Notes under the pieces: model-generated
Databases searched by the model: none
Told to the model about the DNA's origin: nothing
Seen by the model: only the letters and a program-made list of their open reading frames with translations
Made by a program: the position numbers and the translations under genes
NCBI RefSeq assembly: GCF_002288065.1
Contig: NZ_CP016773.1
Coordinates: forward strand, 682,001 to 746,000
From: Candidatus Planktophila sulfonica
GTDB taxonomy: Bacteria > Actinomycetota > Actinomycetes > Nanopelagicales > Nanopelagicaceae
Length of the DNA stretch: 64,000 bases
Direction of reading: 5' to 3'
Part shown: positions 38,128 through 48,498 of the stretch, piece after piece
How positions within the stretch are numbered: position 1 is the first letter of the stretch
Layout of the letters: each line of letters begins with the position of its first letter

Positions 38128-39396
38128 TTACAACGAGAGAGCTCGCTGCAATTCCTCCTGTAATTGGTCAATCTTAACGGAGGTTGTTACTCCATCAGAC
38201 ATTCTCTTGAGTTCAACAGCGCCCTCTTTAAGTTCAGATTCGCCCAGAACGATGACAAATCTTGCTCCGGACTTATCGGCAGCCTTCATGGCTCCCTTAA
38301 GAGCTCGATCTCCAAAGGCAATCTCCGTTTGGATTCCAACGCTTCGTAATTGCGATGCCATAACCAGTGTCTGCTCTTTTGCACCTTCGCCGAGAGGAAT
38401 GATGAAGAGATCAGATGTGAACTCTTGGGATGGGACGGTTGATTCTGCAATGGCAGCTAACAGCGCTCGATCTACTCCGAGACCAAAACCAATTCCGGAA
38501 AGAGATTGCCCACCGAGGGTTTCCATGAGGCCGTCGTAGCGACCACCGCCACCGATGCCGCTTTGCGCACCCAAATCAGGATGTACGAATTCAAATGTTG
38601 TGCCGGTGTAGTAATCCAAACCACGGACCATGCGCGGGTTGATGTTAAAAGCGATTCCCATTGCCGTGAGGTACTTCTGTACAGCTGCAAAATTCGCTGC
38701 AGATTCGGGCGACAAATAATCAAGAAGCAACGGGGCTTTTGCCATCGCAGCTTGCATATCAGGACGCTTATCATCGAAGAGGCGTAATGGGTTGATCTGC
38801 GCGCGAGCAGCAGTCGCCTCATCCAGATCAAGTGTTGTTATATATGAAAGTAAATCAACGCGATGAGCTGCGCGCGATTGCGCATCTCCTAGAGAAGTGA
38901 TCTCGAGGCGATAGTTTTTTAGTCCCAAGTTCTTAAAACCACGATCTGCAATGGCAATTACTTCTGCATCGAGAGCTGGATCTTCAGTACCAATTGCTTC
39001 GATGCCCACTTGGTAGAACTGTCGATAGCGACCAGCTTGTGGTCGCTCGGCTCGGAAGAATTGGCCGGAGTACCAGACCTTGACTGGAAGCTGACCGCGA
39101 TCAAGATTCTGTTCAATGACTGCTCGCATAACACCAGCAGTTCCTTCGGGACGCAAAGTAATTGAGCGACCACCTCGATCTTCAAATGTATACATCTCCT
39201 TAGAGACCACATCTGTGGATTCACCAACTCCACGACTAAAGAGATTGGTATCTTCAAAGACTGGAAGTTCCATCAATTGATAACCAGCGTTCTTCGCAGG
39301 CACGATCAACTGCTCGCGAACCCATTCGAAAGACTGGGATTCAGGAGGCAGATATTCGCGGACCCCTTTGGGCGCTTGGATCTTCTCGAACTTCAT
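38128..39396 (-). CDS. hisS: Histidyl-tRNA synthetase
   Basis: A 422-aa class II synthetase. Motif 2 ([23 protein letters not shown]) and the HisA-type motif [13 protein letters not shown] are present, and motif 3 reads [13 protein letters not shown]. The C-terminal anticodon domain begins near residue 330 ([15 protein letters not shown]). It overlaps the upstream hydrolase gene by 4 nt and precedes aspS by 30 bp. Confidence 0.96.
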   Translation of the reverse strand: MKFEKIQAPKGVREYLPPESQSFEWVREQLIVPAKNAGYQLMELPVFEDTNLFSRGVGESTDVVSKEMYTFEDRGGRSITLRPEGTAGVMRAVIEQNLDRGQLPVKVWYSGQFFRAERPQAGRYRQFYQVGIEAIGTEDPALDAEVIAIADRGFKNLGLKNYRLEITSLGDAQSRAAHRVDLLSYITTLDLDEATAARAQINPLRLFDDKRPDMQAAMAKAPLLLDYLSPESAANFAAVQKYLTAMGIAFNINPRMVRGLDYYTGTTFEFVHPDLGAQSGIGGGGRYDGLMETLGGQSLSGIGFGLGVDRALLAAIAESTVPSQEFTSDLFIIPLGEGAKEQTLVMASQLRSVGIQTEIAFGDRALKGAMKAADKSGARFVIVLGESELKEGAVELKRMSDGVTTSVKIDQLQEELQRALSL

Positions 39397-40049
39397 GAGG
39401 TCAATTCTTTCAGATAAGGGTTGTTTTTTCGCTCGAATTTAATTGTGGTTTCAGGTCCATGTCCTGTCAGAACCCGTAAATCATCAGAAAGTGGCAACAC
39501 CTTGGATTTAAGGGTCTGCGTCATATCTTTTGCGCTGCCTGTTGGTAGGTCTGTGCGCCCTATCGAGCCAGCAAAGAGAACATCTCCGCTAATCAAAATC
39601 TCGTCATTGATGGTGAACATCAATGAACCTCGTGTATGACCAGGTGCATGGATTGCAGTGATATTCATATCGAGTAACTGCACAGTGGAACCATTCTTCA
39701 GTTCTTGCACTTTCTTAGGTTCAGTGAAATTCATGCCTTGCAGTTGAGAAATAAATTGCTCGCCATGTATTCCAGCAGGATCTGCAATAAATCTGCGGTC
39801 TTCTGAGTGAATATATGCAGGGATGTCATAACCATCGGCCAGCGGAGAGATTGAGAAGGTGTGATCAAGATGGCCGTGAGTTAAGAGAGCAGCCACAGGC
39901 TTCAGATTATGTTCTTCGATAATCATCCCGATCTCGTGGGAGATGTCGGGCATACCGGGGTCAACGATGATGCACTCTGAGCCTTCTGAAGGGGCGATAA
40001 CCCAGCAATTGGTCGCAAACATGGGTGCCGGAAATGAACGGACAAGCAT
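39393..40049 (-). CDS. Metallo-beta-lactamase-fold hydrolase (glyoxalase II-like)
   Basis: A 218-aa MBL-fold metal hydrolase. The metal-binding motif THGHLDH is at residues 57-63 (His58, His60, Asp62, His63), with further ligands in [12 protein letters not shown] near residue 135 and a terminal GHGPETTI. It resembles the hydroxyacylglutathione-hydrolase group, but actinobacteria of this kind generally lack glutathione, so the substrate may be a different thioester. It is placed before hisS, as in Streptomyces. Confidence 0.88.
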   Translation of the reverse strand: MLVRSFPAPMFATNCWVIAPSEGSECIIVDPGMPDISHEIGMIIEEHNLKPVAALLTHGHLDHTFSISPLADGYDIPAYIHSEDRRFIADPAGIHGEQFISQLQGMNFTEPKKVQELKNGSTVQLLDMNITAIHAPGHTRGSLMFTINDEILISGDVLFAGSIGRTDLPTGSAKDMTQTLKSKVLPLSDDLRVLTGHGPETTIKFERKNNPYLKELTS

Positions 40050-40185
40050 CTATATGACCCAATTTCTAGCGTGGATTTACGACTCGCGGAAGCACAGGGT
40101 ACCTTTGACCACGTAAACACTCGCACATATCAACGAAGGTCGCGTTCACACTGAACTCAACCGACGCGCTGAAGGGGAAAAAGCC
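40050..40185 (+). promoter_or_regulatory. Divergent intergenic region with promoter of the DUF349 gene
   Basis: This 136-bp gap separates the MBL hydrolase and DUF349 genes. A standard promoter faces right: TTGACC (40105-40110), a 17-bp spacer, and TATCAA (40128-40133). An AAGGGG Shine-Dalgarno lies 8 nt before the ATG at 40186, leaving a 5' UTR of about 45 nt. No clear promoter was seen for the leftward gene. Confidence 0.5.
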
Positions 40186-41502
40186 ATGACCGATATCAAT
40201 CCAACTGCTCTAGCTCAAACACACTCCACGCCAAGTGCTGCATCTGCACTCGTCGGAGACCCTTCACGATTTGGTCGCGTTGCCGAGGATGGCACTGTTT
40301 TTGTTCGAACCAACGATGGCGAGAAGCCTGTTGGTTCATACCCAGGAAAGACTGCCGAAGAAGCGCTCGCTTACTTCGTTCGTAAATTTGAAGCGCTCGC
40401 TTCTGAGGTTGCGCTCACTGCAGCGCGCATCACAAGTGGTGCAATGGTTCCGCAAGATGCTTATGAAGCAGTGAAGAAGCTGCGCCAGCAGGTTCGCGAA
40501 CTCAATGGCGTTGGCGATCTCGACGCACTTGCTGCATCCGTTGAGCAGATTGAGCCACTTATCGAAGGTCATCGCGAGGCATATGAGGCAAAGAAGGCTG
40601 CCGAGTCAGTTGCTAAGGCCGCTCGTCGCGAACAAATTTTGGTTGAGAAAGAGAAGATTGTTGCTGAAGCTGAATCACTCGCTCTCTCAGAGAATTGGAA
40701 GGTCACTGGCGATCGTCTTAAGGCGCTCCTCGACGAGTGGAAGGCTGCTCCTCGTTTAGATAAGAAAGCAGATGCTGAGTTCTGGAAGCGATTCTCAGCT
40801 TCTCGCAATAAGTTCGATAAGCGTCGCCGCACTCACTTCGCTGCGCTAGAAGCAACTGCCGGCAAAGTCTCAGAGGCAAAGACAGCGATCATCGCCGAGG
40901 CTGAAAAACTTGCAACATCAACTGATTGGGTAGCAACTGCTCGTCGTTTCAAGGTTTTGATGGATCAGTGGAAGGCAGCAGGTCGCGGAAAGAAGGGCGA
41001 CGATGCAAAGATGTGGGCTCGCTTTAAAGCAGCTCAGGATCAATTCTTTACTGCAAAGAACGCAGATCTCGAGAAGCGCGAAGTCTCAATGGCTGCAAAC
41101 CTCATTAAGCGTGAAGAAATCATCGTTCAGATCGAAGCACTTGTTCCGTTCACTGATGTGAAGCAGGCAAAGAACGCGCTCCGCGAACTCATGAATTCTT
41201 GGACAAAGATTGGCATCACGAACCGCGATAAGCGCGCAGCTCTCGATGCTCGCGTCTCTAAGGTTGAGGATGCAATCAAGGAAGCTGAAGCTGAGATCTG
41301 GCGTAAGACAGATCCAACTGCGAAGGCTCGTGCAGCTGAAGTTGTTAAGCAGCTATCTGACTCTATTGAAAGCTACGAGAAGGCTGCTGCTAAGGCAAAG
41401 GCTGCAGGCAATGAGAAGAAGGCTAAGGAAGCCGCTGAATCTGCTGAGGCTCGTAAATCTTGGCTTGCAGAAGCCCAGAAGCATCTCGCTGAATTTAACT
41501 AA
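40186..41502 (+). CDS. DUF349 coiled-coil repeat protein
   Basis: A 438-aa hydrophilic, helix-rich protein with repeated DUF349 modules. Repeats of the form ALxxEWKAAPRLDKKADAEFWKRF (near residue 185), LMDQWKAAGRGKKGDDAKMW (near residue 265) and LMNSWTKIGITNRD (near residue 335) are visible, and the C-terminus is a long charged coiled coil. The function is unknown. The gene is convergent with rel (10-bp gap), a neighbourhood kept in Streptomyces. It is one of only three plus-strand genes between 6 and 59.9 kb and has its own consensus-like promoter. Confidence 0.9.
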   Translation: MTDINPTALAQTHSTPSAASALVGDPSRFGRVAEDGTVFVRTNDGEKPVGSYPGKTAEEALAYFVRKFEALASEVALTAARITSGAMVPQDAYEAVKKLRQQVRELNGVGDLDALAASVEQIEPLIEGHREAYEAKKAAESVAKAARREQILVEKEKIVAEAESLALSENWKVTGDRLKALLDEWKAAPRLDKKADAEFWKRFSASRNKFDKRRRTHFAALEATAGKVSEAKTAIIAEAEKLATSTDWVATARRFKVLMDQWKAAGRGKKGDDAKMWARFKAAQDQFFTAKNADLEKREVSMAANLIKREEIIVQIEALVPFTDVKQAKNALRELMNSWTKIGITNRDKRAALDARVSKVEDAIKEAEAEIWRKTDPTAKARAAEVVKQLSDSIESYEKAAAKAKAAGNEKKAKEAAESAEARKSWLAEAQKHLAEFN

Positions 41503-41512
41503 CAGTTAATTC

Positions 41513-43672
41513 TTAGGTTCGATAGACGTCGTAGACGCCTTCGATACCGCGCACTGCTGCCAATACTGAATCAAGGTGCTTGGCATCTGCCATCTCAAAG
41601 GTGAAGCGCGAAATAGCAACGCGATCTTTTGAAGTACTCACTGCTGCGCTCAAAATGTTCACATGTTGCTCTGAAAGCGTACGAGTGACGTCAGCTAACA
41701 AGCGCGCACGATCGAGTGCTTCGACCTGAATATTGACCAGGAAGATGCTGGCCGCGCCAGCAAGCCAAGAGACCTTTACTACTCGTTCATTCTGATGGGT
41801 ACGCAAATCAGATGCGTTGATGCAATCATCACGGTGTACAGAGATTCCAGAACCTTTGGTAATGAATCCCATGATGCTATCCCCCGGTACTGGAGTGCAG
41901 CAACGCGCAAGCTTTACTAAGACATCATCTACGCCTTCCACTTCGATAGCGCTCGATGTTCGTTTCGCTGCCTGAACGCCTGTTGGGATATGTTCAATCG
42001 TTTGCTCAGGGTGCGAATCTTCAGCTCCCATGCTGGCGACAAGCTTCTCGATGATCGACGCTGCTGAAACGTGGCCATCACCAACGGCGCTATAGAGCGC
42101 ATCGATATCGGCGTAATGCATATCGTGAGCAAGCTCGAGTAGAGAATGTCCTGCAAAAATCTTTTGAAGTGGCAAACCTGCTTTGCGCATCTGGCGCGCA
42201 ATGGATTCACGGCCTGCATCAATAGCTTCTTCACGGCGCTCTTTGCTAAACCAGGCCTTAATCTTTGATCGCGCTCGTGGGCTCTTTACAAAGTTGAGCC
42301 AGTCGCGACTAGGACCTGCATGTTCACCCTTATTGGTAACAATCTCAATGACGTCGCCATTATTTAACTTTGATTCGAGTGGAACAAGGCGTCCATTGAC
42401 TTTCGCTCCCGCGCAACGAAGTCCCACATCTGTATGAACTGAGAAGGCGAAGTCGACTGGAGTAGAGCCACCAGGAAGTGCGACCACTGAACCTTTAGGA
42501 GTGAAGACGAATACTTCAGGGCTGCCAAGATCAAAGCGCAGTGCTTCTAGGAATTCAGAAGGATCTTCTGTCTCTTTCTGCCACTCGTGTAGTTGACGCA
42601 ACCAGAGCATTTCAGGAGAGCTGCTCTGTGGATCTCCCCCTTGCTTGTACTTCCAGTGCGCAGCGATACCGAACTCTGCACGAGAGTGCATGTCATAGGT
42701 GCGAATCTGAATCTCGATTGCTTTGCCATTAGGCCCAATTACGGTTGTGTGAAGAGATTGATAAAGATTGAACTTAGGCATTGCGATGTAATCTTTAAAG
42801 CGTCCTGGTACCGGGCTCCAGCGAGCGTGAATTGAACCAAGGACGGCGTAACAATCGCGAACATCATTTACCAGCACGCGGATACCAACAAGATCGTAGA
42901 TGTCATTGAAGTCTCGCCCACGCACAACCATCTTTTGATAGACGCTGAAGAAGTGCTTCTTTCTGCCAGTTACGGTTGCTGATATTTCGTCTTTGGCAAG
43001 ATCTGATTCGACAGCAGAGATTACTTCAGCTGTTAACGCATCTCGCGAAGGAGAGCGTTCTGCGACGAGACGAGAAATTTCCTCGAATTTCTTAGGTTCG
43101 AGAACACCAAAAGATAGATCTTCGAGTTCCCATTTAATTGCGTTCATACCTAGGCGGTGAGCAAGAGGTGCATAAATGTCGAGCGTTTCGCGTGCCTTTC
43201 GAGATGCGCTTTCGCCGGATACGAAACCCCATGTGCGCGCGTTGTGAAGGCGGTCTGCAAGCTTGATTACCAAAACACGGATATCTCGTGACATCGCGAT
43301 AACCATCTTACGAACAGTCTCTGCCTCAGCAGTTGGTCCGTAGGTCAACTTGTCGAGCTTCGTTACTCCATCTACGAGATTTGCAATCTCGTCGCCAAAG
43401 TCGGAACGTAATTGATCGAGCGAGTAAGGGGTGTCTTCAACAGTGTCGTGAAGAAGGGATGCAATGAGAGTTGTTTCATTCAGGCCAAGTTCGGCAAGGA
43501 TCTGGGTAACAGCAACAGGATGAGTTATGTAATCTTCGCCAGATTTCCTTAGCTGACCTTTATGGGCATTTTCGGCAACAAGAAAAGCGCGTTCTATTTC
43601 AGCGGTATTTGCCTGCGGATGATGCTCCTTAAGCGCACCAATGAGAGGTGCGATTAAGGGCAACGTCTGCAT
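41513..43672 (-). CDS. rel: Bifunctional (p)ppGpp synthetase/hydrolase
   Basis: A 719-aa Rel protein that makes and degrades the stringent-response alarmone. The HD hydrolase domain has HDTVEDT at residues 75-81, so hydrolysis is likely intact. The synthetase domain has RFKDYIAMPK and YQSLHTTV near residue 330. TGS (VFVFTPKGSVVALPGGSTP) and a C-terminal ACT domain follow. The ATG at 43672 gives the typical length; a 29-codon extension into secF is rejected. In many actinobacteria apt lies between secF and rel, but here the gap is 10 bp. Confidence 0.95.
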   Translation of the reverse strand: MQTLPLIAPLIGALKEHHPQANTAEIERAFLVAENAHKGQLRKSGEDYITHPVAVTQILAELGLNETTLIASLLHDTVEDTPYSLDQLRSDFGDEIANLVDGVTKLDKLTYGPTAEAETVRKMVIAMSRDIRVLVIKLADRLHNARTWGFVSGESASRKARETLDIYAPLAHRLGMNAIKWELEDLSFGVLEPKKFEEISRLVAERSPSRDALTAEVISAVESDLAKDEISATVTGRKKHFFSVYQKMVVRGRDFNDIYDLVGIRVLVNDVRDCYAVLGSIHARWSPVPGRFKDYIAMPKFNLYQSLHTTVIGPNGKAIEIQIRTYDMHSRAEFGIAAHWKYKQGGDPQSSSPEMLWLRQLHEWQKETEDPSEFLEALRFDLGSPEVFVFTPKGSVVALPGGSTPVDFAFSVHTDVGLRCAGAKVNGRLVPLESKLNNGDVIEIVTNKGEHAGPSRDWLNFVKSPRARSKIKAWFSKERREEAIDAGRESIARQMRKAGLPLQKIFAGHSLLELAHDMHYADIDALYSAVGDGHVSAASIIEKLVASMGAEDSHPEQTIEHIPTGVQAAKRTSSAIEVEGVDDVLVKLARCCTPVPGDSIMGFITKGSGISVHRDDCINASDLRTHQNERVVKVSWLAGAASIFLVNIQVEALDRARLLADVTRTLSEQHVNILSAAVSTSKDRVAISRFTFEMADAKHLDSVLAAVRGIEGVYDVYRT

Positions 43673-43682
43673 ATTTAAAGGG

Positions 43683-44732
43683 TTACTTGCGACCCTTGCG
43701 CTTTGGTTGGTTACGAGGACCGCTACCTGTTGAAGGACGAGCCGCCTTAACTTCAGCAACTACAGGTGCGCCACCACGAGCTGCAACTCGCTTTGCAAGA
43801 GCCTGCATTGCTGGCTCCTTCTCGCGAAGTTGAGCAAGGAATGGAGGTGCGATAAATACAGATGAGTATGTTCCCACCGCAAGACCGATGAAGAGTGCGA
43901 GCGAGAGATCCTTAAGAGTTCCTGCACCAAGAAGTCCTGCGCCCACGAAGAGAATTGCTCCTACTGGAAGAAGAGCGATAATCGATGTGTTAGCAGAGCG
44001 AACAAGAGTCTGGTTTACAGCCAAGTTAGCTGCCTGCGAATAGGTCATCTTGCTATTTGCAGCAACTGACTTTGTATTTTCGCGGACCTTATCGAAGACA
44101 ACCACGGTGTCATAGAGCGAATATCCAAGGATGGTGAGGAAGCCAATAACCGTTGCTGGCGTTACATCGAATCCAACAAGTGCGTAAATACCCACTGTTA
44201 TGAATACGTCGTGCACCACGGCAACGATCGCAGCAATAGCCATCTTAGGTTCGAAGGCCATAGCCAGGAAGAGCATTACTGCAAGAAGGAATGCGATCAA
44301 TCCGTAAAGAGCCTTCTTGGTAATTTCCTTACCCCATGAAGGTCCAACTAATTGAGTATCAATTGATTCTGCAGTTACGTTAAAAGTTGAAGTCAAAGCG
44401 TTCTCGACGGCTTGAGATTCAGCTGAAGTCAAAGATCCAGTTTGAATGCGAATCTTTGAATCACCGATCTTCTGGACGATAACTTCACCCGGAATGCCGA
44501 TATTTTCAACTGATGCGCGCGCCTGTTCTACAGTGACGGAAGCCTTATTGATTGTGTAAGAAGCTCCACCCTTGAACTCGATACCTAGGTGTAGGCCTTG
44601 AAAACCAAGGGCTGCCATTGAGGCGATGATGAAGACAGCAGAAATTGAATACCAACGCTTGCGGTTCTCAACAATGTTAAATGAAATCTCGCCTGAGTAG
44701 AGACGGCCACCGAAACCTGAAAGTTTAGCCAT
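43683..44732 (-). CDS. secF: Protein translocase subunit SecF
   Basis: A 349-aa membrane protein that works with SecD to pull proteins through SecYEG using the proton gradient. Six membrane helices are visible, with the first periplasmic segment after residue 45 and the conserved GFLTILGYSLYDTVVVFDKVREN motif near residue 195. The C-terminal 40 residues are basic and proline-rich (RPSTGSGPRNQPKRKGRK). It follows secD by 4 bp. Confidence 0.95.
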   Translation of the reverse strand: MAKLSGFGGRLYSGEISFNIVENRKRWYSISAVFIIASMAALGFQGLHLGIEFKGGASYTINKASVTVEQARASVENIGIPGEVIVQKIGDSKIRIQTGSLTSAESQAVENALTSTFNVTAESIDTQLVGPSWGKEITKKALYGLIAFLLAVMLFLAMAFEPKMAIAAIVAVVHDVFITVGIYALVGFDVTPATVIGFLTILGYSLYDTVVVFDKVRENTKSVAANSKMTYSQAANLAVNQTLVRSANTSIIALLPVGAILFVGAGLLGAGTLKDLSLALFIGLAVGTYSSVFIAPPFLAQLREKEPAMQALAKRVAARGGAPVVAEVKAARPSTGSGPRNQPKRKGRK

Positions 44733-44736
44733 GTGA

Positions 44737-46254
44737 TTATGCCTCCAATGGTGATGCAGGGTTAGATTTTCCGATGCTCTTGGCTGAGAAGCCTGAGAGC
44801 GGATGACCTGATGAGAAGAAGTTCGTCTTCGCGATCAGCGTTACCAGCGGCTTGGTAAAGATGAAGACGACAATAAGGTCGATAAGAGTTGTGATTCCGA
44901 GTGTCAGCGCGAATCCACGAACTCCGCCTACAGCGAAGAAGTAGAGAAGAACAGCGGAAAGAATCGAGACCATATCCGCGACGATGATTGTGTGACGTGC
45001 TCGCGCCCAACCACTTTCTACTGCAGATCGAAGTGAGCGACCTTCACGTGCTTCATCTCGAATACGTTCGAAGAAGACGATGAACGAGTCAGCTGTAATA
45101 CCGATTGCCACGATTGCTCCAGCAATTCCAGCCAAGGTGAGCGTAAATCCGATTGCTCCTCCAAGAACCAGGAAGATGAGATACAGGAGCAACCCTGCGA
45201 TGAGCAATGAGCCAACAGTTACTAATCCGAGTGCACGGTAATAAAGAAGAGAGAAGATGAATACAAGTCCGATACCAAGCGCTCCTGCGAGAAGACCTGC
45301 TTCAAGCTGGTCAGCGCCCAGTGTTGGTGAAACTTGCTGTACTTCACCACGATCGAATGCCAGTGGCAGTGCACCGTACTTAAGAACGTTGGCAAGGTCA
45401 TTAGCCTCAACCTGTGAGAACGAGCCAGTGATCTGAGCATTTCCTGAAGGAATAGCTTCATTAATAACTGGAGCAGATACAACAAGTCCATCGAGAACGA
45501 TTGCAACCTGATTCTGCGGTGATGGCAAAGTTGTCACGCGTGAAGTAAGCGCACCAAATGCTGAAGTTCCTTCGCCGTTAAATGTGAGCATTACATACCA
45601 AGCGCTGGTTCCCTGCTGATCTATTCCAGCAGATGCCTTTGAAACTTGGCGACCGAGTACTTCTGCAGGAGCCAATATGTACTTGCTCGCACCTGAGCGC
45701 GCACAAGCAACAATGACATCTGATGGTGAATCAGCGCCTGAACCTTGGAGATTTGCAGGGTTTGTACAGTCAAGAGCAGCAAAGCGAGCATTTACTTCTG
45801 CAGATACTCCACCGACAGGTGTTGCTGCAGATGCGCTTGTTCCGCCGAGTGCAGCAGATTCAGCCAATACTTGGCGGAAGCGAAGTTCAGCTGTCTGACC
45901 AACAAGATCGACCACACGTCGACCTGAATCTCCTGGAACAGAGATAACGATTTGGCGGTTGGCTCCACTTCCCTGTGCTGTTACTTCTGATTCAGCAACA
46001 CCGAGTGAGTTAACACGCTGGCGAATAATTGAAACAGCTTGGTCAATCGCTTCGGATGTGACCTTATTCGAATCATTAGATGCGCGAGGTTGCAGCGTGA
46101 CGCTTGTACCTCCGCGAAGATCGAGGCCGAGGCGAACCGAAGTCGCTCCCTGGATCAGAGCTGTGGCTAGTAGGCCGAAGATAATGACGGCCAAGAGAGC
46201 CAAGGCACGAACTGGGCGGCCCGAAGTCTTCATAGGTTTTGTAGGTGTGGACAT
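44737..46254 (-). CDS. secD: Protein translocase subunit SecD
   Basis: A 505-aa membrane protein paired with SecF. The N-terminal helix (residues 20-40) is followed by GLDLRGGTSVTLQ (D1 motif), a large periplasmic domain, and a C-terminal membrane block with GFTLTLAGIAGAIVAIGITADSF (D4/D5 motifs). The start at 46254 is used because a 28-codon extension lies in ruvB. TAGACT, whose TAG is the ruvB stop, lies 8 nt before the ATG. The usual yajC gene between ruvB and secD is absent here. Confidence 0.93.
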   Translation of the reverse strand: MSTPTKPMKTSGRPVRALALLAVIIFGLLATALIQGATSVRLGLDLRGGTSVTLQPRASNDSNKVTSEAIDQAVSIIRQRVNSLGVAESEVTAQGSGANRQIVISVPGDSGRRVVDLVGQTAELRFRQVLAESAALGGTSASAATPVGGVSAEVNARFAALDCTNPANLQGSGADSPSDVIVACARSGASKYILAPAEVLGRQVSKASAGIDQQGTSAWYVMLTFNGEGTSAFGALTSRVTTLPSPQNQVAIVLDGLVVSAPVINEAIPSGNAQITGSFSQVEANDLANVLKYGALPLAFDRGEVQQVSPTLGADQLEAGLLAGALGIGLVFIFSLLYYRALGLVTVGSLLIAGLLLYLIFLVLGGAIGFTLTLAGIAGAIVAIGITADSFIVFFERIRDEAREGRSLRSAVESGWARARHTIIVADMVSILSAVLLYFFAVGGVRGFALTLGITTLIDLIVVFIFTKPLVTLIAKTNFFSSGHPLSGFSAKSIGKSNPASPLEA

Positions 46255-46265
46255 AAGGGCAGAGT

Positions 46266-47306
46266 CTATGCGTCGGGCGCAGGCGTGTCGAAAAGGGTGG
46301 CGATTCCAGCAGGTGGTGTTCGTCCCACATGCTCCCACCCCATCGCTGTGGCGATACGGCCGCGTGGAGTGCGCGCCATAAAGCCATTACGGACCAAGAA
46401 TGGTTCGGCAACAGATTCAACTGTTTCAGTCTCCTCACCTACCGCGATTGCCAGAGTCGAAAGACCCACCGGTCCCCCGCCAAATCGCTCGATGAGCGCA
46501 ATCAAAACTGAACGATCCAGGCGGTCGAGCCCTTTGGCATCTACTTCATACATATCAAGTGCTGCCTTCGCATGTTGATGTGAAAGTGCATTAGATCCTT
46601 GCACCTGCGCGAAGTCGCGGACTCGTCGGAGTAAACGGTTTGCAATGCGAGGTGTTCCGCGAGAACGGCTGGCAATTTCAGCGATCGCAGATTTATCAAT
46701 TGTGAGGCCCAGAAGAGTCGCGCTTCTCGAAATAACTTCCTCAAGTTCTGACTCTTCATAGAAATCTAAATGAGCGGTGAATCCAAAACGATCACGAAGC
46801 GGTGAAGGAAGTAATCCGGCGCGAGTTGTAGCACCCACCAAAGTAAAGCGCGGAAGTTGAAGAGGGATAGCGGTTGCCCCTGGTCCCTTGCCTACAACTA
46901 CATCAACCCGGAAATCCTCCATTGCTAAGTAGAGAAGTTCTTCTGCAGGTCGCGGAAGACGATGAATTTCATCCAGGAAAAAGATCTCGCCTTCGACAAG
47001 AGAGGAGAGAATCGCAGCAAGATCTCCGGCATGTGTAATCGCAGGGCCGCTTGAGATGCGAATTGGAGCTTGCATCTCAGAAGCAAGAATCATTGCAAGT
47101 GTTGTTTTGCCGAGCCCAGGTGGACCAGAAAGAAGAATGTGATCTGCTGCCGCATCTCGTTTACGTGCTGCCGTTAAGAGAACATCAATTTGTTCGCGAA
47201 CTCGGTGCTGCCCAATGAAATCCCCCAGCGTCTTCGGGCGAAGGGCGTGTTCAGCAGCCGCGTCATCATTTCCGCTTTGAGGATTAACTAATCTCTCTTC
47301 GCTCAT
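46266..47306 (-). CDS. ruvB: Holliday junction branch migration ATPase RuvB
   Basis: A 346-aa AAA+ ATPase driving branch migration with RuvA. The Walker A loop is [11 protein letters not shown] near residue 61, Walker B is FFLDEIHRL near residue 110, and [18 protein letters not shown] is the sensor and arginine-finger region. The C-terminal winged helix ([11 protein letters not shown]) contacts DNA. It directly abuts ruvA. Confidence 0.97.
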   Translation of the reverse strand: MSEERLVNPQSGNDDAAAEHALRPKTLGDFIGQHRVREQIDVLLTAARKRDAAADHILLSGPPGLGKTTLAMILASEMQAPIRISSGPAITHAGDLAAILSSLVEGEIFFLDEIHRLPRPAEELLYLAMEDFRVDVVVGKGPGATAIPLQLPRFTLVGATTRAGLLPSPLRDRFGFTAHLDFYEESELEEVISRSATLLGLTIDKSAIAEIASRSRGTPRIANRLLRRVRDFAQVQGSNALSHQHAKAALDMYEVDAKGLDRLDRSVLIALIERFGGGPVGLSTLAIAVGEETETVESVAEPFLVRNGFMARTPRGRIATAMGWEHVGRTPPAGIATLFDTPAPDA

Positions 47307-47915
47307 TTATGCACGCCGTCCACTTTGGAGAGCAGCCTTGAGAAGTTCGGAGATATCAACGCTCTGCGCATCAATACCGTTATCTGCATACTGCGAAACA
47401 ACTGCTGTGATTGCAGAATCTGAATCCTTAGCTGTGAAACCGAGTGAGATGAGTGCTGAGGTAAGTTGTTCGCGCCAGACAGGTTGGTGAATCTGTTTAT
47501 GATCAACACTTCCGAAATCAGAGATCTTTCCTTTGAGTTCGAGAATCAATCGTTGGGCTCCCTTACGACCTATGCCGGGCACCTTCTCGATTGCCTTGAT
47601 ATCTTCTTGCGCAATTGCAACGGCTAGAGATTGTGGAGTGTGGGCTCCAAGAATGGCTAGAGCTACCTTTGGGCCAATACCTGAGACTGTCTGTACCAAT
47701 TCGAATGCTGAACGACTTTCCTCATCAAGGAATCCAAAGAGGGTAAGCGAGTCCTCGCGAACAACAAGGGAAGTGAAGAGCTGAACTGGAGTACCTAAAT
47801 TAAGTTGCGCAGTTGTTTGTGAAGTAAGCGAGACAGCTAACCCAACCCCACCCACTTCCACGACAGCGCGATCACTCGAGATCGATCGAACGATCCCATT
47901 AATTAGAGAAATCAT
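47307..47915 (-). CDS. ruvA: Holliday junction DNA-binding protein RuvA
   Basis: A 202-aa protein that holds the Holliday junction open. It begins [26 protein letters not shown] (OB-fold), has helix-hairpin-helix motifs at [13 protein letters not shown] and [16 protein letters not shown] (residues 70-130), and a C-terminal RuvB-binding domain. It overlaps ruvC by 4 nt. Confidence 0.96.
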   Translation of the reverse strand: MISLINGIVRSISSDRAVVEVGGVGLAVSLTSQTTAQLNLGTPVQLFTSLVVREDSLTLFGFLDEESRSAFELVQTVSGIGPKVALAILGAHTPQSLAVAIAQEDIKAIEKVPGIGRKGAQRLILELKGKISDFGSVDHKQIHQPVWREQLTSALISLGFTAKDSDSAITAVVSQYADNGIDAQSVDISELLKAALQSGRRA

Positions 47916-48466
47916 TTGCCCACCAACTTTGCAAGACGAGATTTCTCGGCCTTAAGAGCGGCTTCAATTTTAGAGTTACCGCCACCGCGCCAGATATGGC
48001 AAATGGCTAACGCTAAAGCGTCAGTGCTGTCGACCGGTTTCGGAATCACTTCTAGATTCAATAACCGTTTCACCATTTCGGCAACTTGTGCTTTATTGGC
48101 TCGTCCTGATCCAGTGACCGCAGCTTTAACTTCTGAAGGAGTGTGCATCATTACGGGGATGCCGCGACGCGCTGCAACAAGGAGAGCGATTCCTGCCGCC
48201 TGACCTGTACCCATGACGGTGCGAACATTATGTTGAGAGAAAACCCGTTCTACGGCAATCACGTCTGGTTTATGAGTTGCTATCCACTCTTCAAGTTCTG
48301 ATTCGAGCTGGAGTAAGCGCTGTTCAAGTGGCGCATCAGCTGGAGTGAGGATGACCCCAACCCCAACGAGCGAGAGCGGCTTACCGATTGCACCTTCAAC
48401 GATTCCCACGCCACAACGAGTTAACCCTGGGTCTACACCCAAGACTCGTCGCTGCATATGGCTCAT
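47912..48466 (-). CDS. ruvC: Holliday junction endonuclease RuvC
   Basis: A 184-aa RNase H-fold nuclease that cuts Holliday junctions. Catalytic acidic residues lie in [10 protein letters not shown] (near residue 10), [10 protein letters not shown] (near residue 72) and [12 protein letters not shown] (near residue 145). The ATG at 48466 lies 8 nt after TAGGCT; a second ATG three codons in is possible. It heads ruvC-ruvA-ruvB. Confidence 0.95.
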   Translation of the reverse strand: MSHMQRRVLGVDPGLTRCGVGIVEGAIGKPLSLVGVGVILTPADAPLEQRLLQLESELEEWIATHKPDVIAVERVFSQHNVRTVMGTGQAAGIALLVAARRGIPVMMHTPSEVKAAVTGSGRANKAQVAEMVKRLLNLEVIPKPVDSTDALALAICHIWRGGGNSKIEAALKAEKSRLAKLVGK

Positions 48467-48498
48467 AACTTCTAAGCCTAGGACTTAATGAAGTGGGA

